Positions 26,798-35,998 are shown, numbered from the stretch's first letter. The stretch is DNA of 64,000 nt from Chitinophaga sp. XS-30 (GCF_008086345.1 NZ_CP043006.1:2602032-2666031), one strand, 5' to 3'. The notes: generated by a model from the letters alone, not told the origin. Program-made: numbers and translations.

Positions 26798-27647
26798 ACT
26801 GCGAATTGCCATCCAGAAGTCCGGCCGCTTACACGACGATTCTATCAAACTGCTGAAAGAATGCGGGATAGATATCAACAACGGCGTTAACAAACTCAAG
26901 ACAGAAGCCAGTAACTTCCCGCTGGAAGTATTCTTCCTCCGCGATGATGATATTCCGCAGTACGTGGAAGACGGTGTGGCAGACATCGGTATTGTCGGAG
27001 AGAATGTCGTGCTGGAAAAGAACCGACCTTTGCGCACCGTGGAAAAGCTGGGTTTCGGCAAATGCCGTTTAGCCATGGCCGTTCCCAAAGCAATGGACTA
27101 CAACTCCATCCAGGACCTGAACGGGCAGCGCATCGCCACCAGCTATCCCGTGATCCTGGGCGATTATCTGCAAAAAATGGGGATCACCGCCGAGATCCAC
27201 GAGATCAGCGGCTCCGTGGAAATAGCGCCCGGCATCGGGCTGGCAGATGCGATCTGCGACCTCGTGAGCAGCGGTTCCACCCTGTTCATGAACGGATTGA
27301 AGGAAGTGGAGACCATCCTCCGCTCCGAAGCCATCCTGGTATCCAACAACGCACTCACCCCCGAGCAGGAGCAATTGCTGGGCAAACTGATCTTCCGCAT
27401 ACAGGCCGTGAAAAAAGCCAAGAATAATAAGTACGTGCTGCTGAATGCCCCAAACAACAAGTTGCCCGAGATCATCGGCCTGCTTCCGGGCATGAAAAGC
27501 CCCACCGTACTGCCGCTGGCGGAAGCCGGATGGAGTTCTGTGCATTCGGTGCTGAATGAAAATGATTTCTGGGACATCATCGAAAGCCTGAAAGCCGCAG
27601 GGGCACAGGGCATACTGGTGGTGCCGATCGAAAAAATGGTGATTTAA
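26793..27647 (+). CDS. hisG: ATP phosphoribosyltransferase (long form)
   Basis: First step of histidine synthesis: ATP + PRPP to phosphoribosyl-ATP. 284 residues, the long HisG form with a C-terminal regulatory domain (about 210-284, ACT-like) that binds histidine for feedback inhibition, so no HisZ is needed. MKLRIAIQKSGRLHDDSIKL opens the protein; GVADIGIVGENVV and GIADAI-like ADAICDLVSSGSTLFMNGL form the PRPP/ATP site. The start is fixed by the upstream repeat element. Ten bases separate it from hisD. Confidence 0.97.
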   Translation: MKLRIAIQKSGRLHDDSIKLLKECGIDINNGVNKLKTEASNFPLEVFFLRDDDIPQYVEDGVADIGIVGENVVLEKNRPLRTVEKLGFGKCRLAMAVPKAMDYNSIQDLNGQRIATSYPVILGDYLQKMGITAEIHEISGSVEIAPGIGLADAICDLVSSGSTLFMNGLKEVETILRSEAILVSNNALTPEQEQLLGKLIFRIQAVKKAKNNKYVLLNAPNNKLPEIIGLLPGMKSPTVLPLAEAGWSSVHSVLNENDFWDIIESLKAAGAQGILVVPIEKMVI

Positions 27648-27657
27648 AAAACTCGTT

Positions 27658-28935
27658 ATGCAGATCATCCGCTATCCGGAAAAAGATACCTGGGGCCAGC
27701 TGTTGCAACGCCCCGCACTGGATACCCGCCAGCTGGAAGCCACCGTGTCCGCCATCCTTGCCGATGTAAAAGCAAAAGGGGATGCCGCACTGATACAATA
27801 CACCCAACAGTTCGATAAAGTAACGTTAACGGATATACAGGTTTCTCCGGAAGAATTTGCCGAAGCGGACGCAATGCTGGAAGAATCGCTGAAGGCTGCC
27901 ATCCGCCTCGCTGCTGCCAATATCGAAGCCTTTCACCGCCCGCAGGTGGAAGCCGTGAAGATGGTGGAAACCATTCCCGGTGTGCAATGCTGGCGTAAAC
28001 CCGTGGGCATTGAAAAGGTGGGCCTCTACATCCCCGGCGGCACGGCGCCGCTGTTCTCCACCATCCTCATGCTGGCCATCCCCGCCCGCCTGGCCGGTTG
28101 CAGCCGCATCGTATTATGCACGCCGCCCGGAAAGAACGGGACGGTGCATCCCGCAGTGTTATGGGCGGCGCAATACACCGGTATCACCGAGGTGTTCAAG
28201 ACCGGCGGCGTACAGGCTATCGGCGCCATGGCTTACGGTACCGAAAGTGTTCCGAAAGTCTACAAGATCTTCGGTCCGGGTAACCAGTATGTCACCTGCG
28301 CCAAACAGCTGGTGAACAGCGCCGGCACGGCTATCGACATGCCTGCCGGTCCATCTGAAGTAGCCGTTTTTGCGGATGACAGCTGTGTACCGGCCTTCGT
28401 AGCGGCAGACCTGCTCTCGCAGGCGGAACACGGGGCGGACAGCCAGGTATTGCTGGTGACCACCTCGGAAGCTGTGCTGACAGCGGTGGAAGCTGCCGTA
28501 CAGGAACAGCTGGCGTTGCTTCCGCGGAAAGACCTTGCCGCCAAAGCCCTCGGCAACAGCAAACTGGTACTGGTGAGCGACCGGGATGAAGCGATGGACA
28601 TGCTTAACGCCTACGCTCCCGAGCATCTCATCATGGCCTGTGAAAATGATGAGGCCCTCGCCACCAGGGTCATTAACGCCGGCTCCGTATTCCTCGGCAA
28701 CTATTCCCCCGAAAGCGCGGGCGACTACGCTTCGGGTACCAATCATACGTTGCCGACCAATGGGTATGCCACGGCTTACAGCGGCGTGAGCGTGGACAGC
28801 TTTGTGAAAAAGATCACCTTCCAGCGCCTGAGCCGGGAAGGCCTGCAATCCATCGGTCCCGCTATTGAAGCCATGGCTTCCGCCGAAGGGCTGGAGGCAC
28901 ACCGCAGGGCCGTATCCATCAGAATAAATCCGTAA
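27658..28935 (+). CDS. hisD: Histidinol dehydrogenase
   Basis: Last two steps of histidine synthesis (histidinol to histidine, NAD+, zinc). 425 residues. IYGPGNQYVTCAKQ-like FGPGNQYVTCAKQLVN, DMPAGPSEVAVFAD, LLSQAEHGADSQV (zinc-site Gln/His) and YAPEHL (Glu-His) are all present, as is the C-terminal GDYASGTNHTLPTNG with the zinc-site Asp/His. Lies between hisG and hisC with 10- and 9-nt gaps. Confidence 0.98.
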   Translation: MQIIRYPEKDTWGQLLQRPALDTRQLEATVSAILADVKAKGDAALIQYTQQFDKVTLTDIQVSPEEFAEADAMLEESLKAAIRLAAANIEAFHRPQVEAVKMVETIPGVQCWRKPVGIEKVGLYIPGGTAPLFSTILMLAIPARLAGCSRIVLCTPPGKNGTVHPAVLWAAQYTGITEVFKTGGVQAIGAMAYGTESVPKVYKIFGPGNQYVTCAKQLVNSAGTAIDMPAGPSEVAVFADDSCVPAFVAADLLSQAEHGADSQVLLVTTSEAVLTAVEAAVQEQLALLPRKDLAAKALGNSKLVLVSDRDEAMDMLNAYAPEHLIMACENDEALATRVINAGSVFLGNYSPESAGDYASGTNHTLPTNGYATAYSGVSVDSFVKKITFQRLSREGLQSIGPAIEAMASAEGLEAHRRAVSIRINP

Positions 28936-28944
28936 TTACAATAT

Positions 28945-30009
28945 ATGTTCGATCTGAATAGTCTGTTAAGGGACAACATCAAACGCCTCGTACCGTATTC
29001 CTCCGCCCGCGATGAATTCAAGGGTGATGCATCCGTTTTCCTGGATGCCAATGAGAACAGCTTCGGCTCCCCGCTGCCGGTGGCGTATCATCGTTATCCG
29101 GACCCGCTGCAATGGAAAGTGAAGTACAAGCTGGCCGATATCAAAGGTGTGCCGCCGCAGAACATCTTCCTGGGCAATGGCAGCGATGAGGCCATCGACC
29201 TGCTGTTCCGCGCATTCTGCCGCCCGGGCACCGACAATGTGCTGCTTTGCCCCCCAACCTACGGCATGTACGAAGTAAGCGCGAACATCAATGATGTGAC
29301 GGTGCGGAAAGCTACGCTTACGGCCGATTTTCAGCTGGACTTACCGGCCATGGAGGCTGCGATAGATGCCAATACCAAGCTCATTTTCATCTGTTCCCCC
29401 AACAATCCTACGGCGAATGCTATACGAAGGGAAGACATCGAGATGGTCCTGAATAATTTCGATGGCATTGTGGTGGTGGATGAGGCCTACATCAACTTCT
29501 CCCGGCAGAAAACACTGATACAGGAATTGACGGAATACCCGAATCTCGTCATCCTGCAAACCCTTTCCAAAGCCTGGGGCCTCGCAGCTCTGCGGGTAGG
29601 GATGGCCTTTGCCAGTGAAGACATTATCAATGTGTTCAACAAAGTGAAACCGCCGTATAATATCAACCAGGCCTCGCAGGAACTGGCGCTGGAAGCACTG
29701 AACAATATTGAACAGGTCAATAGCTGGATCAGGGAAACCGTGGAAGAGCGGGGTAAACTGGAGCAGGCGCTGAATACCCTGCCCATCGTGGAAAAAGTAT
29801 ATCCAAGTGACGCCAACTTCCTGCTGGTGAAAACCACCGATGCCAAAGGGATCTACCAGCACCTGGTGGATAAAGGCATTATCGTGCGTGACCGCTCCAG
29901 GGTGGAACTTTGCGCCGGATGCCTGCGGATCACCATCGGCACACCGGTAGAAAATGTACAGTTGTTTACCGCTTTGCGGGATATGGCGGGGCTGCAAGGC
30001 TCCATCTGA
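28945..30009 (+). CDS. hisC: Histidinol-phosphate aminotransferase
   Basis: PLP-dependent transamination of imidazole-acetol phosphate with glutamate. 354 residues. FLDANENSFGSPLP binds substrate phosphate/PLP region, NGSDEAIDLLFRAF, SPNNPTANAI, VVDEAYINFS (Asp/Tyr) and LQTLSKAWGLAALRVG (Schiff-base Lys) are in order. The last codons and stop (CTCCATCTGA) form part of the start-site element of hisB, so the gene end and the element are interlocked. Confidence 0.97.
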   Translation: MFDLNSLLRDNIKRLVPYSSARDEFKGDASVFLDANENSFGSPLPVAYHRYPDPLQWKVKYKLADIKGVPPQNIFLGNGSDEAIDLLFRAFCRPGTDNVLLCPPTYGMYEVSANINDVTVRKATLTADFQLDLPAMEAAIDANTKLIFICSPNNPTANAIRREDIEMVLNNFDGIVVVDEAYINFSRQKTLIQELTEYPNLVILQTLSKAWGLAALRVGMAFASEDIINVFNKVKPPYNINQASQELALEALNNIEQVNSWIRETVEERGKLEQALNTLPIVEKVYPSDANFLLVKTTDAKGIYQHLVDKGIIVRDRSRVELCAGCLRITIGTPVENVQLFTALRDMAGLQGSI

Positions 30010-30039
30010 CCCGTAAAAGAATAAAAATGAACTAATGAA
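29986..30039 (+). repeat. Start-site hairpin element, copy F (before hisB)
   Basis: GGGGCT-GCAA-GGCTCC, spanning the last hisC codons, forms a six-pair stem on a GNRA tetraloop. CATCTGACCCGTAAAAG, an A-rich stretch and CTAATGAAA follow. CATCTG (30003-30008) makes only four of six pairs with CTAATG (30032-30037), the weakest start pairing except copy G. The hisC stop TGA is inside the conserved core. Confidence 0.6.
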
Positions 30040-31168
30040 ACGCGTATTATTTATAGACAGGGACGGCACTATGATCAGGGAGGTGCCGCCTACTTACCAG
30101 ATCGACAGCCTCGAAAAAGTGGTGTTCTACCCCAAAGTGTTCACCTACCTCGGCAAGATAGCGGCGGAGCTGGATTACGAACTGGTCATGGTCACGAACC
30201 AGGACGGTCTCGGTACGGCCTCATTCCCCGAAGAAACGTTCACCGCCCCGCACCGGCACATTATGCAGTCCTTCGAAAACGAGGGTATCACCTTCGCCGC
30301 CGTGCATATCGACAAAAGCTTCCCTGCGGATAACCTGCCTACCCGCAAACCCGGTACCGGTATGTTGCAGCAGTATTTTTCCCCGGAATATGATCTGGCC
30401 AATTCCTATGTGATCGGTGACCGTATTACCGATGTGAAACTGGCGCAGAACCTCGGCGCCAAAGCCATCTGGCTGAATGCCGATGCCTCGCTGGGCGCCG
30501 CGGAAGTAACGGATATAGATAGCCTGAAAGATGTCATAGCGCTGGAAAGCACGGACTGGGCGAAGATATACGAGTTCCTGAAGATCGGTCTCCGGAAAGT
30601 GGAGCACGTCCGCACCACGAAGGAAACGGATATCCGGATATCGCTGAACCTCGACGGGAAAGGGCAGGCGAATATCCACACCGGCCTCGCTTTCTTCGAT
30701 CATATGCTGGACCAGATCGCAAGGCATGGCAGCATAGACCTGGACATCCAGGCGAAAGGGGACCTGCACATCGATGAACATCACACCATCGAAGATACCG
30801 GCATTGCCCTGGGAGAAGCCTTTGCCATGGGGCTTGGGGACAAGAAAGGAACAGAGCGATATGGTTTCTGCCTGCCGATGGACGACTGCCTGGCGCAGGT
30901 GGCGATAGACTTCGGCGGCCGTAACTGGATCGTCTGGGATGCAGCATTCAAAAGGGAAAAGATCGGGGAAATGCCTACGGAGATGTTCTTCCACTTCTTC
31001 AAATCCTTCTCCGACGCGGCCAGGTGCAACCTGAACATCAAAGCCGAAGGGGAGAACGAGCATCACAAGATCGAAGCGATCTTCAAAGCCTTTGCAAAAG
31101 CCGTCAAGATGGCCGTGAAACGCAATCCGGACAATATGCAATTGCCAAGTACAAAAGGGGTGTTGTAA
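30035..31168 (+). CDS. hisB: Bifunctional histidinol-phosphatase / imidazoleglycerol-phosphate dehydratase
   Basis: Two enzymes in one chain, 377 residues. The N-terminal HAD phosphatase (about 1-165) has FIDRDGTMI (catalytic Asp pair), [10 protein letters not shown] and [17 protein letters not shown]. The C-terminal IGP dehydratase (about 180-377) has [27 protein letters not shown] and [18 protein letters not shown], whose His and Glu residues bind two Mn. This fusion is also found in enterobacteria. Last gene of the first his block; the trp leader begins 57 nt downstream. Confidence 0.97.
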   Translation: MKRVLFIDRDGTMIREVPPTYQIDSLEKVVFYPKVFTYLGKIAAELDYELVMVTNQDGLGTASFPEETFTAPHRHIMQSFENEGITFAAVHIDKSFPADNLPTRKPGTGMLQQYFSPEYDLANSYVIGDRITDVKLAQNLGAKAIWLNADASLGAAEVTDIDSLKDVIALESTDWAKIYEFLKIGLRKVEHVRTTKETDIRISLNLDGKGQANIHTGLAFFDHMLDQIARHGSIDLDIQAKGDLHIDEHHTIEDTGIALGEAFAMGLGDKKGTERYGFCLPMDDCLAQVAIDFGGRNWIVWDAAFKREKIGEMPTEMFFHFFKSFSDAARCNLNIKAEGENEHHKIEAIFKAFAKAVKMAVKRNPDNMQLPSTKGVL

Positions 31169-31184
31169 GATGATCAAAATAAAA

Positions 31185-31216
31185 TTTGCATTTTTGAATA
31201 AATCCCCCCATATTTG
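31185..31216 (+). promoter_or_regulatory. Promoter of the trp operon
   Basis: TTTG (31185-31188), a 20-nt spacer and CATATTTG (31209-31216), one base from TAnnTTTG. The transcript would start near 31223, almost at the leader ATG (31225), so the leader mRNA may be close to leaderless. An internal promoter here lets trp genes be transcribed independently of hisGDCB. Confidence 0.6.
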
Positions 31217-31224
31217 CCCTCACA

Positions 31225-31284
31225 ATGCAAACGAACATCACATACAAACATTGGTGGCACACAGAGAAATTCTCCGCTGTGTAA
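31225..31284 (+). CDS. trpL: Tryptophan operon leader peptide
   Basis: 19-codon frame MQTNITYKHWWHTEKFSAV with adjacent Trp codons (TGG TGG, 31252-31257), in a region with no other gene. Position, tandem rare Trp codons and the downstream terminator reproduce the arrangement of enterobacterial trpL. The codons just before the Trp pair are part of a 10-bp RNA pairing (31242-31251 with 31292-31301) that a stalled ribosome would disrupt. Confidence 0.9.
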   Translation: MQTNITYKHWWHTEKFSAV

Positions 31285-31352
31285 CAGTGCCATGTTTGTA
31301 TTGAACATACTTTAAGAAGGCTCGCTGTACACAGCGGGCCTTCTTCGTTTTT
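31242..31352 (+). terminator. trp attenuator (alternative hairpins with terminator)
   Basis: ATACAAACAT (31242-31251), overlapping the leader codons, pairs perfectly with ATGTTTGTAT (31292-31301). CGCTGT (31275-31280) can pair with ACAGTG (31284-31289), which can alternatively pair with the CGCTGT at 31323-31328. The terminator AAGAAGGCTCGCTGT / ACAGCGGGCCTTCTT (31314-31328 with 31331-31345, one G-U) is followed by CGTTTTT. Duplicated CGCTGT and ACAG(T/C)G segments are the typical sign of 1:2, 2:3, 3:4 competing structures. Confidence 0.87.
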
Positions 31353-31383
31353 GGCCCTTTCCTGACGGAGAGGTAACAATGGC

Positions 31384-31436
31384 CGGATGGCAGAAAAACA
31401 CCATCTGGCTGATAACAAACAACCTTAACGGATGAA
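31384..31436 (+). repeat. Start-site hairpin element, variant before trpE
   Basis: CGGATGG (31384-31390) pairs with CCATCTG (31401-31407), seven pairs with one G-U and a ten-base loop. The same CATCTG (31402-31407) pairs with CGGATG (31429-31434) over the trpE start, six pairs with one G-U, across 21 nt. The GGCCCGTAAAA core is replaced by different, still A-rich sequence, so pairing and spacing are kept while primary sequence is not. Confidence 0.6.
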
Positions 31437-32841
31437 AAAAATTCAGGTAAAAACACGATCCAAACAGATGCTGGCGGATGTCTTCACCCCGGTGAGCATC
31501 TACCTTCGCATCCGCGACAAGTTCCCCGGCAGCATCCTCCTGGAAAGCACGGACTCCCACGCCAGCGAGAACAGCTTTTCCTTCATCGGTATCAAACCCA
31601 TTGCAGGCATAGAGGTAACTTCCACCGATATCTTCGAGTTCAAATATCCCGGTCAGCCTGTTGAGCGTAAACAGCTCAAAAGCCGTCAGGAAGTGCTTAA
31701 AGAGATGGAGTCGTTCCTGAAAAGCTTTTCCTTCTCCGAAAAATCACCGGTGCCATTCGCGGAAGGACTGTTTGGATACAGTACCTATGACTCCGTTCAG
31801 TTCTTTGAAAAGATCGCTTTCAACAAACGTCCGGCAGCAGGGAATACCATTCCGTTGATGCGTTACCGTTTTTACCAGTATGTGATCGCCATCAACCACT
31901 TCAAGGATGAGATGCACCTGATCGAGAACGCTGTAGACGGTCAGGAGAGCGAATTCGATTTCCTGGAAACACTGATCCGCAACAAGGATTTTCCCAGTTA
32001 TCCGTTTTCCGCAAACGGCACGGAAGAAAGCAATATGACGGATGAGGACTACATGGCGATGGTGGAAAAAGGCCGGCAGCACTGCTTCCGCGGGGATGTT
32101 TTCCAGATCGTATTGTCCAGGGCCTTCAGCCGTGCTTTTTCGGGGGATGAGTTCAACGTATATCGCGCCCTGCGCTCCATTAATCCATCTCCTTACCTTT
32201 TCTATTTCGATTATGGTGACTATAAACTGATGGGTTCCTCTCCGGAAGCCCAGCTGATCATTAAAGACCGTAAAGCCGTGATACACCCCATCGCCGGCAC
32301 TTTCAAACGCACCGGCAATGATGAGCAGGATAAAATTCTGGCGGACCAGCTGCTGGAAGATCCCAAAGAGAATGCCGAGCATGTGATGCTGGTAGACCTT
32401 GCGCGTAACGACCTGAGCCGCTATGCGAAGGATGTGGAAGTGGAAACCTACCGTCAGATCAAATATTATTCACACGTCATTCACCTTGTCAGCGAAGTCA
32501 CCGGCAGGCTTGAAGGAGATGTAAACCCCTTTGATATCCTGGCTGCCACCTTCCCGGCAGGCACGCTTTCCGGCGCGCCGAAGTACAAGGCCATGGAGCT
32601 GATCGACAGCTATGAACCGACCGCGCGTGGTTTTTATGGCGGCTGTGTGGGATTTGTAGGGTTCAACGGCAACTTCAATCATGCCATTATGATCCGCTCC
32701 ATCCTCAGCAGGAACAACACATTGTACTACCAGGCCGGCGCGGGAGTGGTCGCCAAAAGCGTGGCCAGTTCAGAACTTCAGGAAGTGAACAACAAACTCA
32801 ATGCATTAAAACAGGCCATCAGCCTGGCTCAAAATATCTGA
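31432..32841 (+). CDS. trpE: Anthranilate synthase component I
   Basis: Chorismate to anthranilate using ammonia from TrpG; entry step of Trp synthesis. 469 residues. N-terminal SILLESTDSH holds the LLES motif that binds feedback Trp. The C-terminal chorismate-binding domain has FQIVLSRAFSRAFSG, PSPYLFYFDYG, IHPIAGTFKRTGNDEQD, HVMLVDLARNDLSRYA and TFPAGTLSGAPKYKAMELID. Its stop is one base from trpG, fitting a two-subunit complex. Confidence 0.97.
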   Translation: MKKIQVKTRSKQMLADVFTPVSIYLRIRDKFPGSILLESTDSHASENSFSFIGIKPIAGIEVTSTDIFEFKYPGQPVERKQLKSRQEVLKEMESFLKSFSFSEKSPVPFAEGLFGYSTYDSVQFFEKIAFNKRPAAGNTIPLMRYRFYQYVIAINHFKDEMHLIENAVDGQESEFDFLETLIRNKDFPSYPFSANGTEESNMTDEDYMAMVEKGRQHCFRGDVFQIVLSRAFSRAFSGDEFNVYRALRSINPSPYLFYFDYGDYKLMGSSPEAQLIIKDRKAVIHPIAGTFKRTGNDEQDKILADQLLEDPKENAEHVMLVDLARNDLSRYAKDVEVETYRQIKYYSHVIHLVSEVTGRLEGDVNPFDILAATFPAGTLSGAPKYKAMELIDSYEPTARGFYGGCVGFVGFNGNFNHAIMIRSILSRNNTLYYQAGAGVVAKSVASSELQEVNNKLNALKQAISLAQNI

Positions 32842-32842
32842 T

Positions 32843-33415
32843 ATGAATATTCTGGTGTTTGACAATTATGACTCATTTACCTATAACCTGGTACACCTTG
32901 TTGAAAAGATCATCGGCGGGAAAGTAACGGTCGTGCGGAATGATGAGATCAGTCTGGATGATGTGGAGCAATATGACCGGATCATTTTGTCCCCCGGCCC
33001 GGGAATCCCTGAGGAAGCCGGATTGCTCCTGCCGCTTATCAAACGGTATGCAGCCACCAAATCCATCTTTGGAGTATGTCTTGGTCAGCAGGCGATAGGG
33101 GAGGCCTTCGGGGCAAAGCTCATCAACCTGAAAGATGTATATCATGGCGTGGCAACGCCGGTACAGATCACCGCCCGCAGCGGCCGCCTCTTTAACGGGC
33201 TGCCCGATCAGCTGGAAGTAGGAAGGTATCACTCCTGGGTGGTAGATGAAAAGACCCTGCCTGAAGCGCTGGAAGTGACCGCGCGTGATCAGAACGGTTA
33301 TGTTATGGCCGTACAGCATAAACAGTATGATGTCAGCGGCGTGCAGTTCCATCCGGAAAGCGTGCTGACGCCGGAAGGAGAGCGGATATTGCGGAACTGG
33401 CTGAACCTGCCCTGA
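32843..33415 (+). CDS. trpG: Anthranilate synthase component II (glutamine amidotransferase)
   Basis: 190 residues, class I glutaminase supplying ammonia to TrpE. The triad is visible: nucleophile Cys in FGVCLGQQAIGEAFG, and His and Glu in VQFHPESVLTPEG. ILVFDNYDSFTYNLVHLVE is the usual N-terminus. In many bacteria this subunit also serves folate synthesis (PabA); its place between trpE and trpD points to Trp. Confidence 0.97.
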   Translation: MNILVFDNYDSFTYNLVHLVEKIIGGKVTVVRNDEISLDDVEQYDRIILSPGPGIPEEAGLLLPLIKRYAATKSIFGVCLGQQAIGEAFGAKLINLKDVYHGVATPVQITARSGRLFNGLPDQLEVGRYHSWVVDEKTLPEALEVTARDQNGYVMAVQHKQYDVSGVQFHPESVLTPEGERILRNWLNLP

Positions 33416-33468
33416 TCAGGCACCGGAGCGTAAACATATCTGAATCAACATCAACGAATGCAACACCC

Positions 33469-34461
33469 ATGAAAAAGATACTGAACTACCTGTTCGAACA
33501 CAAGACCTTCTCCCGGGAAGGCGCCCGCGAGATACTCACCAATATCTCCAAAGGCACATACAACGAAAGTGAGCTGGCGGCTTTTATGACGGTCTTCCTG
33601 ATGCGCAGCATCACCATCGAAGAGTTGCTGGGTTTCCGCGATGCCCTTTTGGAACTCTGTGTACCGGTGAACCTGGACGGCCATGCCGTGCTGGATATCG
33701 TAGGCACCGGCGGCGATGGCAAGAATACCTTCAATATCTCCACGCTTTCCTGCTTCATTGTGGCCGGTGCAGGCGGGAAGGTAGCCAAACACGGTAACTA
33801 TGGCGTATCTTCGATCAGCGGGGCTTCCAACGTGATGGAATCCGTAGGGTACAAGTTTAAAAGCGATCAGGGCAAGCTGCGGCAGGAGATAGAAGAAGCC
33901 GGCATCTGTTTTTTACATGCACCGCTCTTCCACCCGGCGCTGAAGAATGTAGCCGGTGTACGGCGCCAGCTTGGGGTGCGCACATTCTTTAACATGCTCG
34001 GGCCGCTGGTGAACCCGGCTTTCGCGCAGCACCAGCTGATCGGCGTGTACAACCTGGAAATGGCGCGCATTTATAATTATCTGTTCCAGCAGACCGATAA
34101 ACAGTTTGCCATCGTACACAGCCTGGACGGATATGACGAGATCTCCCTCACCGGAGATACCCGCATCATCACCAATAAAGGAGAACAGGACTGGACGCCC
34201 GAAGCGCTCGGCAAACGCAAGGTGCATGCGGAAGACATTTATGGCGGCAACTCCCCGGAAGAAGCCGCGAAGATATTCATGAAAGTATTGAAAGGCGAAG
34301 GCAGCTGGGCGCAGCATTCCGTTGTGATGGCCAATGCCGCCATGGGCCTCTATTGCCTGGAAAAATACCCGACTTATGAGGAATGCTTTCTGGCAGCGGT
34401 GGAATCCCTGGAATCCGGCGCGGCTTACAGAACATTCAGCAAACTGATCGCATTACAGTAA
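33469..34461 (+). CDS. trpD: Anthranilate phosphoribosyltransferase
   Basis: Transfers phosphoribose from PRPP to anthranilate. 330 residues. GTGGDGKNTFNIST binds PRPP, KHGNYGVSSISGASNVMESVG is the second substrate loop, and RTFFNMLGPLVNPA the anthranilate region. No fused TrpG domain, unlike enterobacteria. 53 nt after trpG with A-rich leader. Confidence 0.97.
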   Translation: MKKILNYLFEHKTFSREGAREILTNISKGTYNESELAAFMTVFLMRSITIEELLGFRDALLELCVPVNLDGHAVLDIVGTGGDGKNTFNISTLSCFIVAGAGGKVAKHGNYGVSSISGASNVMESVGYKFKSDQGKLRQEIEEAGICFLHAPLFHPALKNVAGVRRQLGVRTFFNMLGPLVNPAFAQHQLIGVYNLEMARIYNYLFQQTDKQFAIVHSLDGYDEISLTGDTRIITNKGEQDWTPEALGKRKVHAEDIYGGNSPEEAAKIFMKVLKGEGSWAQHSVVMANAAMGLYCLEKYPTYEECFLAAVESLESGAAYRTFSKLIALQ

Positions 34462-34466
34462 TCAAG

Positions 34467-34511
34467 GATGAGCCTTAAATAATGCTCATCTGATCAACAA
34501 GAACAAATGAA
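34467..34511 (+). repeat. Start-site hairpin element, distant variant before trpC
   Basis: GATGAGC (34467-34473) pairs perfectly with GCTCATC (34484-34490). CATCTG (34487-34492) can make five of six pairs with CAAATG (34504-34509) at the start, but the loop is only 11 nt. No GGCCCG core. Included as a possible relative of the family. Confidence 0.4.
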
Positions 34512-35334
34512 GAACATCCTGGCAGAAATTGTCGAGCATAAAAAAACAGAGGTCACAGAGCGCAAGAAAAGGCGTGGTGTGGATGAATTGAAGCATTCCC
34601 AGATGTTCAGCCGCCCGGTGCATTCCCTTCGCGCTTTCCTGAAAAGCCCGGGGCGTAACGGCATCATTGCCGAATTCAAGCGGCAGTCCCCCTCCAAAGG
34701 ATTGATCAATGGTACCGCAAGTGTGCAGGATGTAACCGCCGCATATGCCCGCAATGGCGCATCCGGTTTGTCGGTACTGACCGACCAGCAATTTTTTGGC
34801 GGATCGATGGATGACCTGCAGCAGGCGCGTGCCGTGAACAGCATCCCCATTTTGCGAAAGGATTTCGTGATCGATGAATACCAGATAGCGGAAGCCAGGG
34901 CCATCGGCGCCGATGTGATCCTGCTGATAGCCGAATGCCTCAGCAAAGCCGAAGTGGCGCATCTGGCGAAATATGCGGTGGACCTGGGCCTGGAAGTATT
35001 GCTGGAAGTGCATAGCGCAGAACAGCTGAAGAAGATCACCCCCGATACCCAACTGGTGGGGATCAATAATCGTGACCTGACCACCTTCAAAGTAGATATT
35101 CACCGTTCCATGGAACTGCTGAAGCAGATCCCGGCGGAATACAGCAAAGTGGCGGAAAGCGGTATGGATGACCCGGCTACTATCGTTACGCTGAAAAACG
35201 CAGGTTTTGACGGGTTCCTGATCGGAGAGCATTTTATGAAGGCAGAGAACCCCGGCAGTGCATTCGAAGCATTTACACAACGGTTGAAAGAGTTGACGGA
35301 TGTGCAGGCTCAACCCCCGCATACCGGCGGTTGA
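34507..35334 (+). CDS. trpC: Indole-3-glycerol phosphate synthase
   Basis: 275 residues, (beta/alpha)8 barrel that closes the indole ring. GIIAEFKRQSPSKGLI carries the catalytic Lys and Ser-Pro-Ser-Lys phosphate loop, VLTDQQFFGGSMDDL, ILRKDFVIDEYQ (second Lys), LVGINNRDLTTFKVD and AESGMDDPATI follow in the standard order. Stand-alone enzyme; trpF is a separate downstream gene. Confidence 0.97.
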   Translation: MKNILAEIVEHKKTEVTERKKRRGVDELKHSQMFSRPVHSLRAFLKSPGRNGIIAEFKRQSPSKGLINGTASVQDVTAAYARNGASGLSVLTDQQFFGGSMDDLQQARAVNSIPILRKDFVIDEYQIAEARAIGADVILLIAECLSKAEVAHLAKYAVDLGLEVLLEVHSAEQLKKITPDTQLVGINNRDLTTFKVDIHRSMELLKQIPAEYSKVAESGMDDPATIVTLKNAGFDGFLIGEHFMKAENPGSAFEAFTQRLKELTDVQAQPPHTGG

Positions 35335-35368
35335 GAGGGCTTGAACGTAAAAGCATAATATCAAAAGC

Positions 35369-35998
35369 ATGAAAATAAAAGTCTGCGGTATCACCAGGCC
35401 TGAAGACCTGGAAGCATTAGTAGAACTCGGCGCCGACTACGCCGGTTTCATCTTTTACGGCAAATCGCCCCGCTTTGCAGGCAACAAACTCGATGGCAGA
35501 ACCGTGCGCGAAAAAGGGAAGAATATCAGCAAAGTAGGCGTATTCGTTAATGCCGATGCCCGGCAGATCATGCAGACCGTCAAAGATTATGCGCTCGACC
35601 TCATCCAGCTGCATGGAGAAGAAAGCGCTGCCCTGTGCGGACAATTGCGGGAGACCGTTCCGGTAATGAAAGTGTTTCATGTGCATGAAAAAGGATACGA
35701 ACAGGTGTCCCCGTACCTCGGCGCCAGCGATTACTTCCTGTTCGATACCGCCAGCGCGGATTACGGAGGTACCGGCCGGCAGTTCAACTGGGAACTGCTG
35801 AAAGATTACGGGTTCGATCAGCCCTTTTTCCTGAGTGGCGGTATCGGTCCGGCTGATGCGGATACCCTGCGGCAATGGGCACATGAAAAACTGTTTGCCG
35901 TTGACGTCAACAGCCGGTTTGAAACATCCCCGGGTGTGAAAGACCTGGAAAAGGTCGCGGCATTCATCAAACAATTAAAAGGAAAAACAAAAAAATAG
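35369..35998 (+). CDS. trpF: Phosphoribosylanthranilate isomerase
   Basis: 209 residues, small (beta/alpha)8 barrel. [20 protein letters not shown] holds the catalytic Cys, [11 protein letters not shown] the phosphate region, [35 protein letters not shown] (catalytic-type Asp) and [11 protein letters not shown]. Presence of a dedicated TrpF means the HisA homologue in this cluster need not be a dual-function PriA-type enzyme. Confidence 0.96.
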   Translation: MKIKVCGITRPEDLEALVELGADYAGFIFYGKSPRFAGNKLDGRTVREKGKNISKVGVFVNADARQIMQTVKDYALDLIQLHGEESAALCGQLRETVPVMKVFHVHEKGYEQVSPYLGASDYFLFDTASADYGGTGRQFNWELLKDYGFDQPFFLSGGIGPADADTLRQWAHEKLFAVDVNSRFETSPGVKDLEKVAAFIKQLKGKTKK

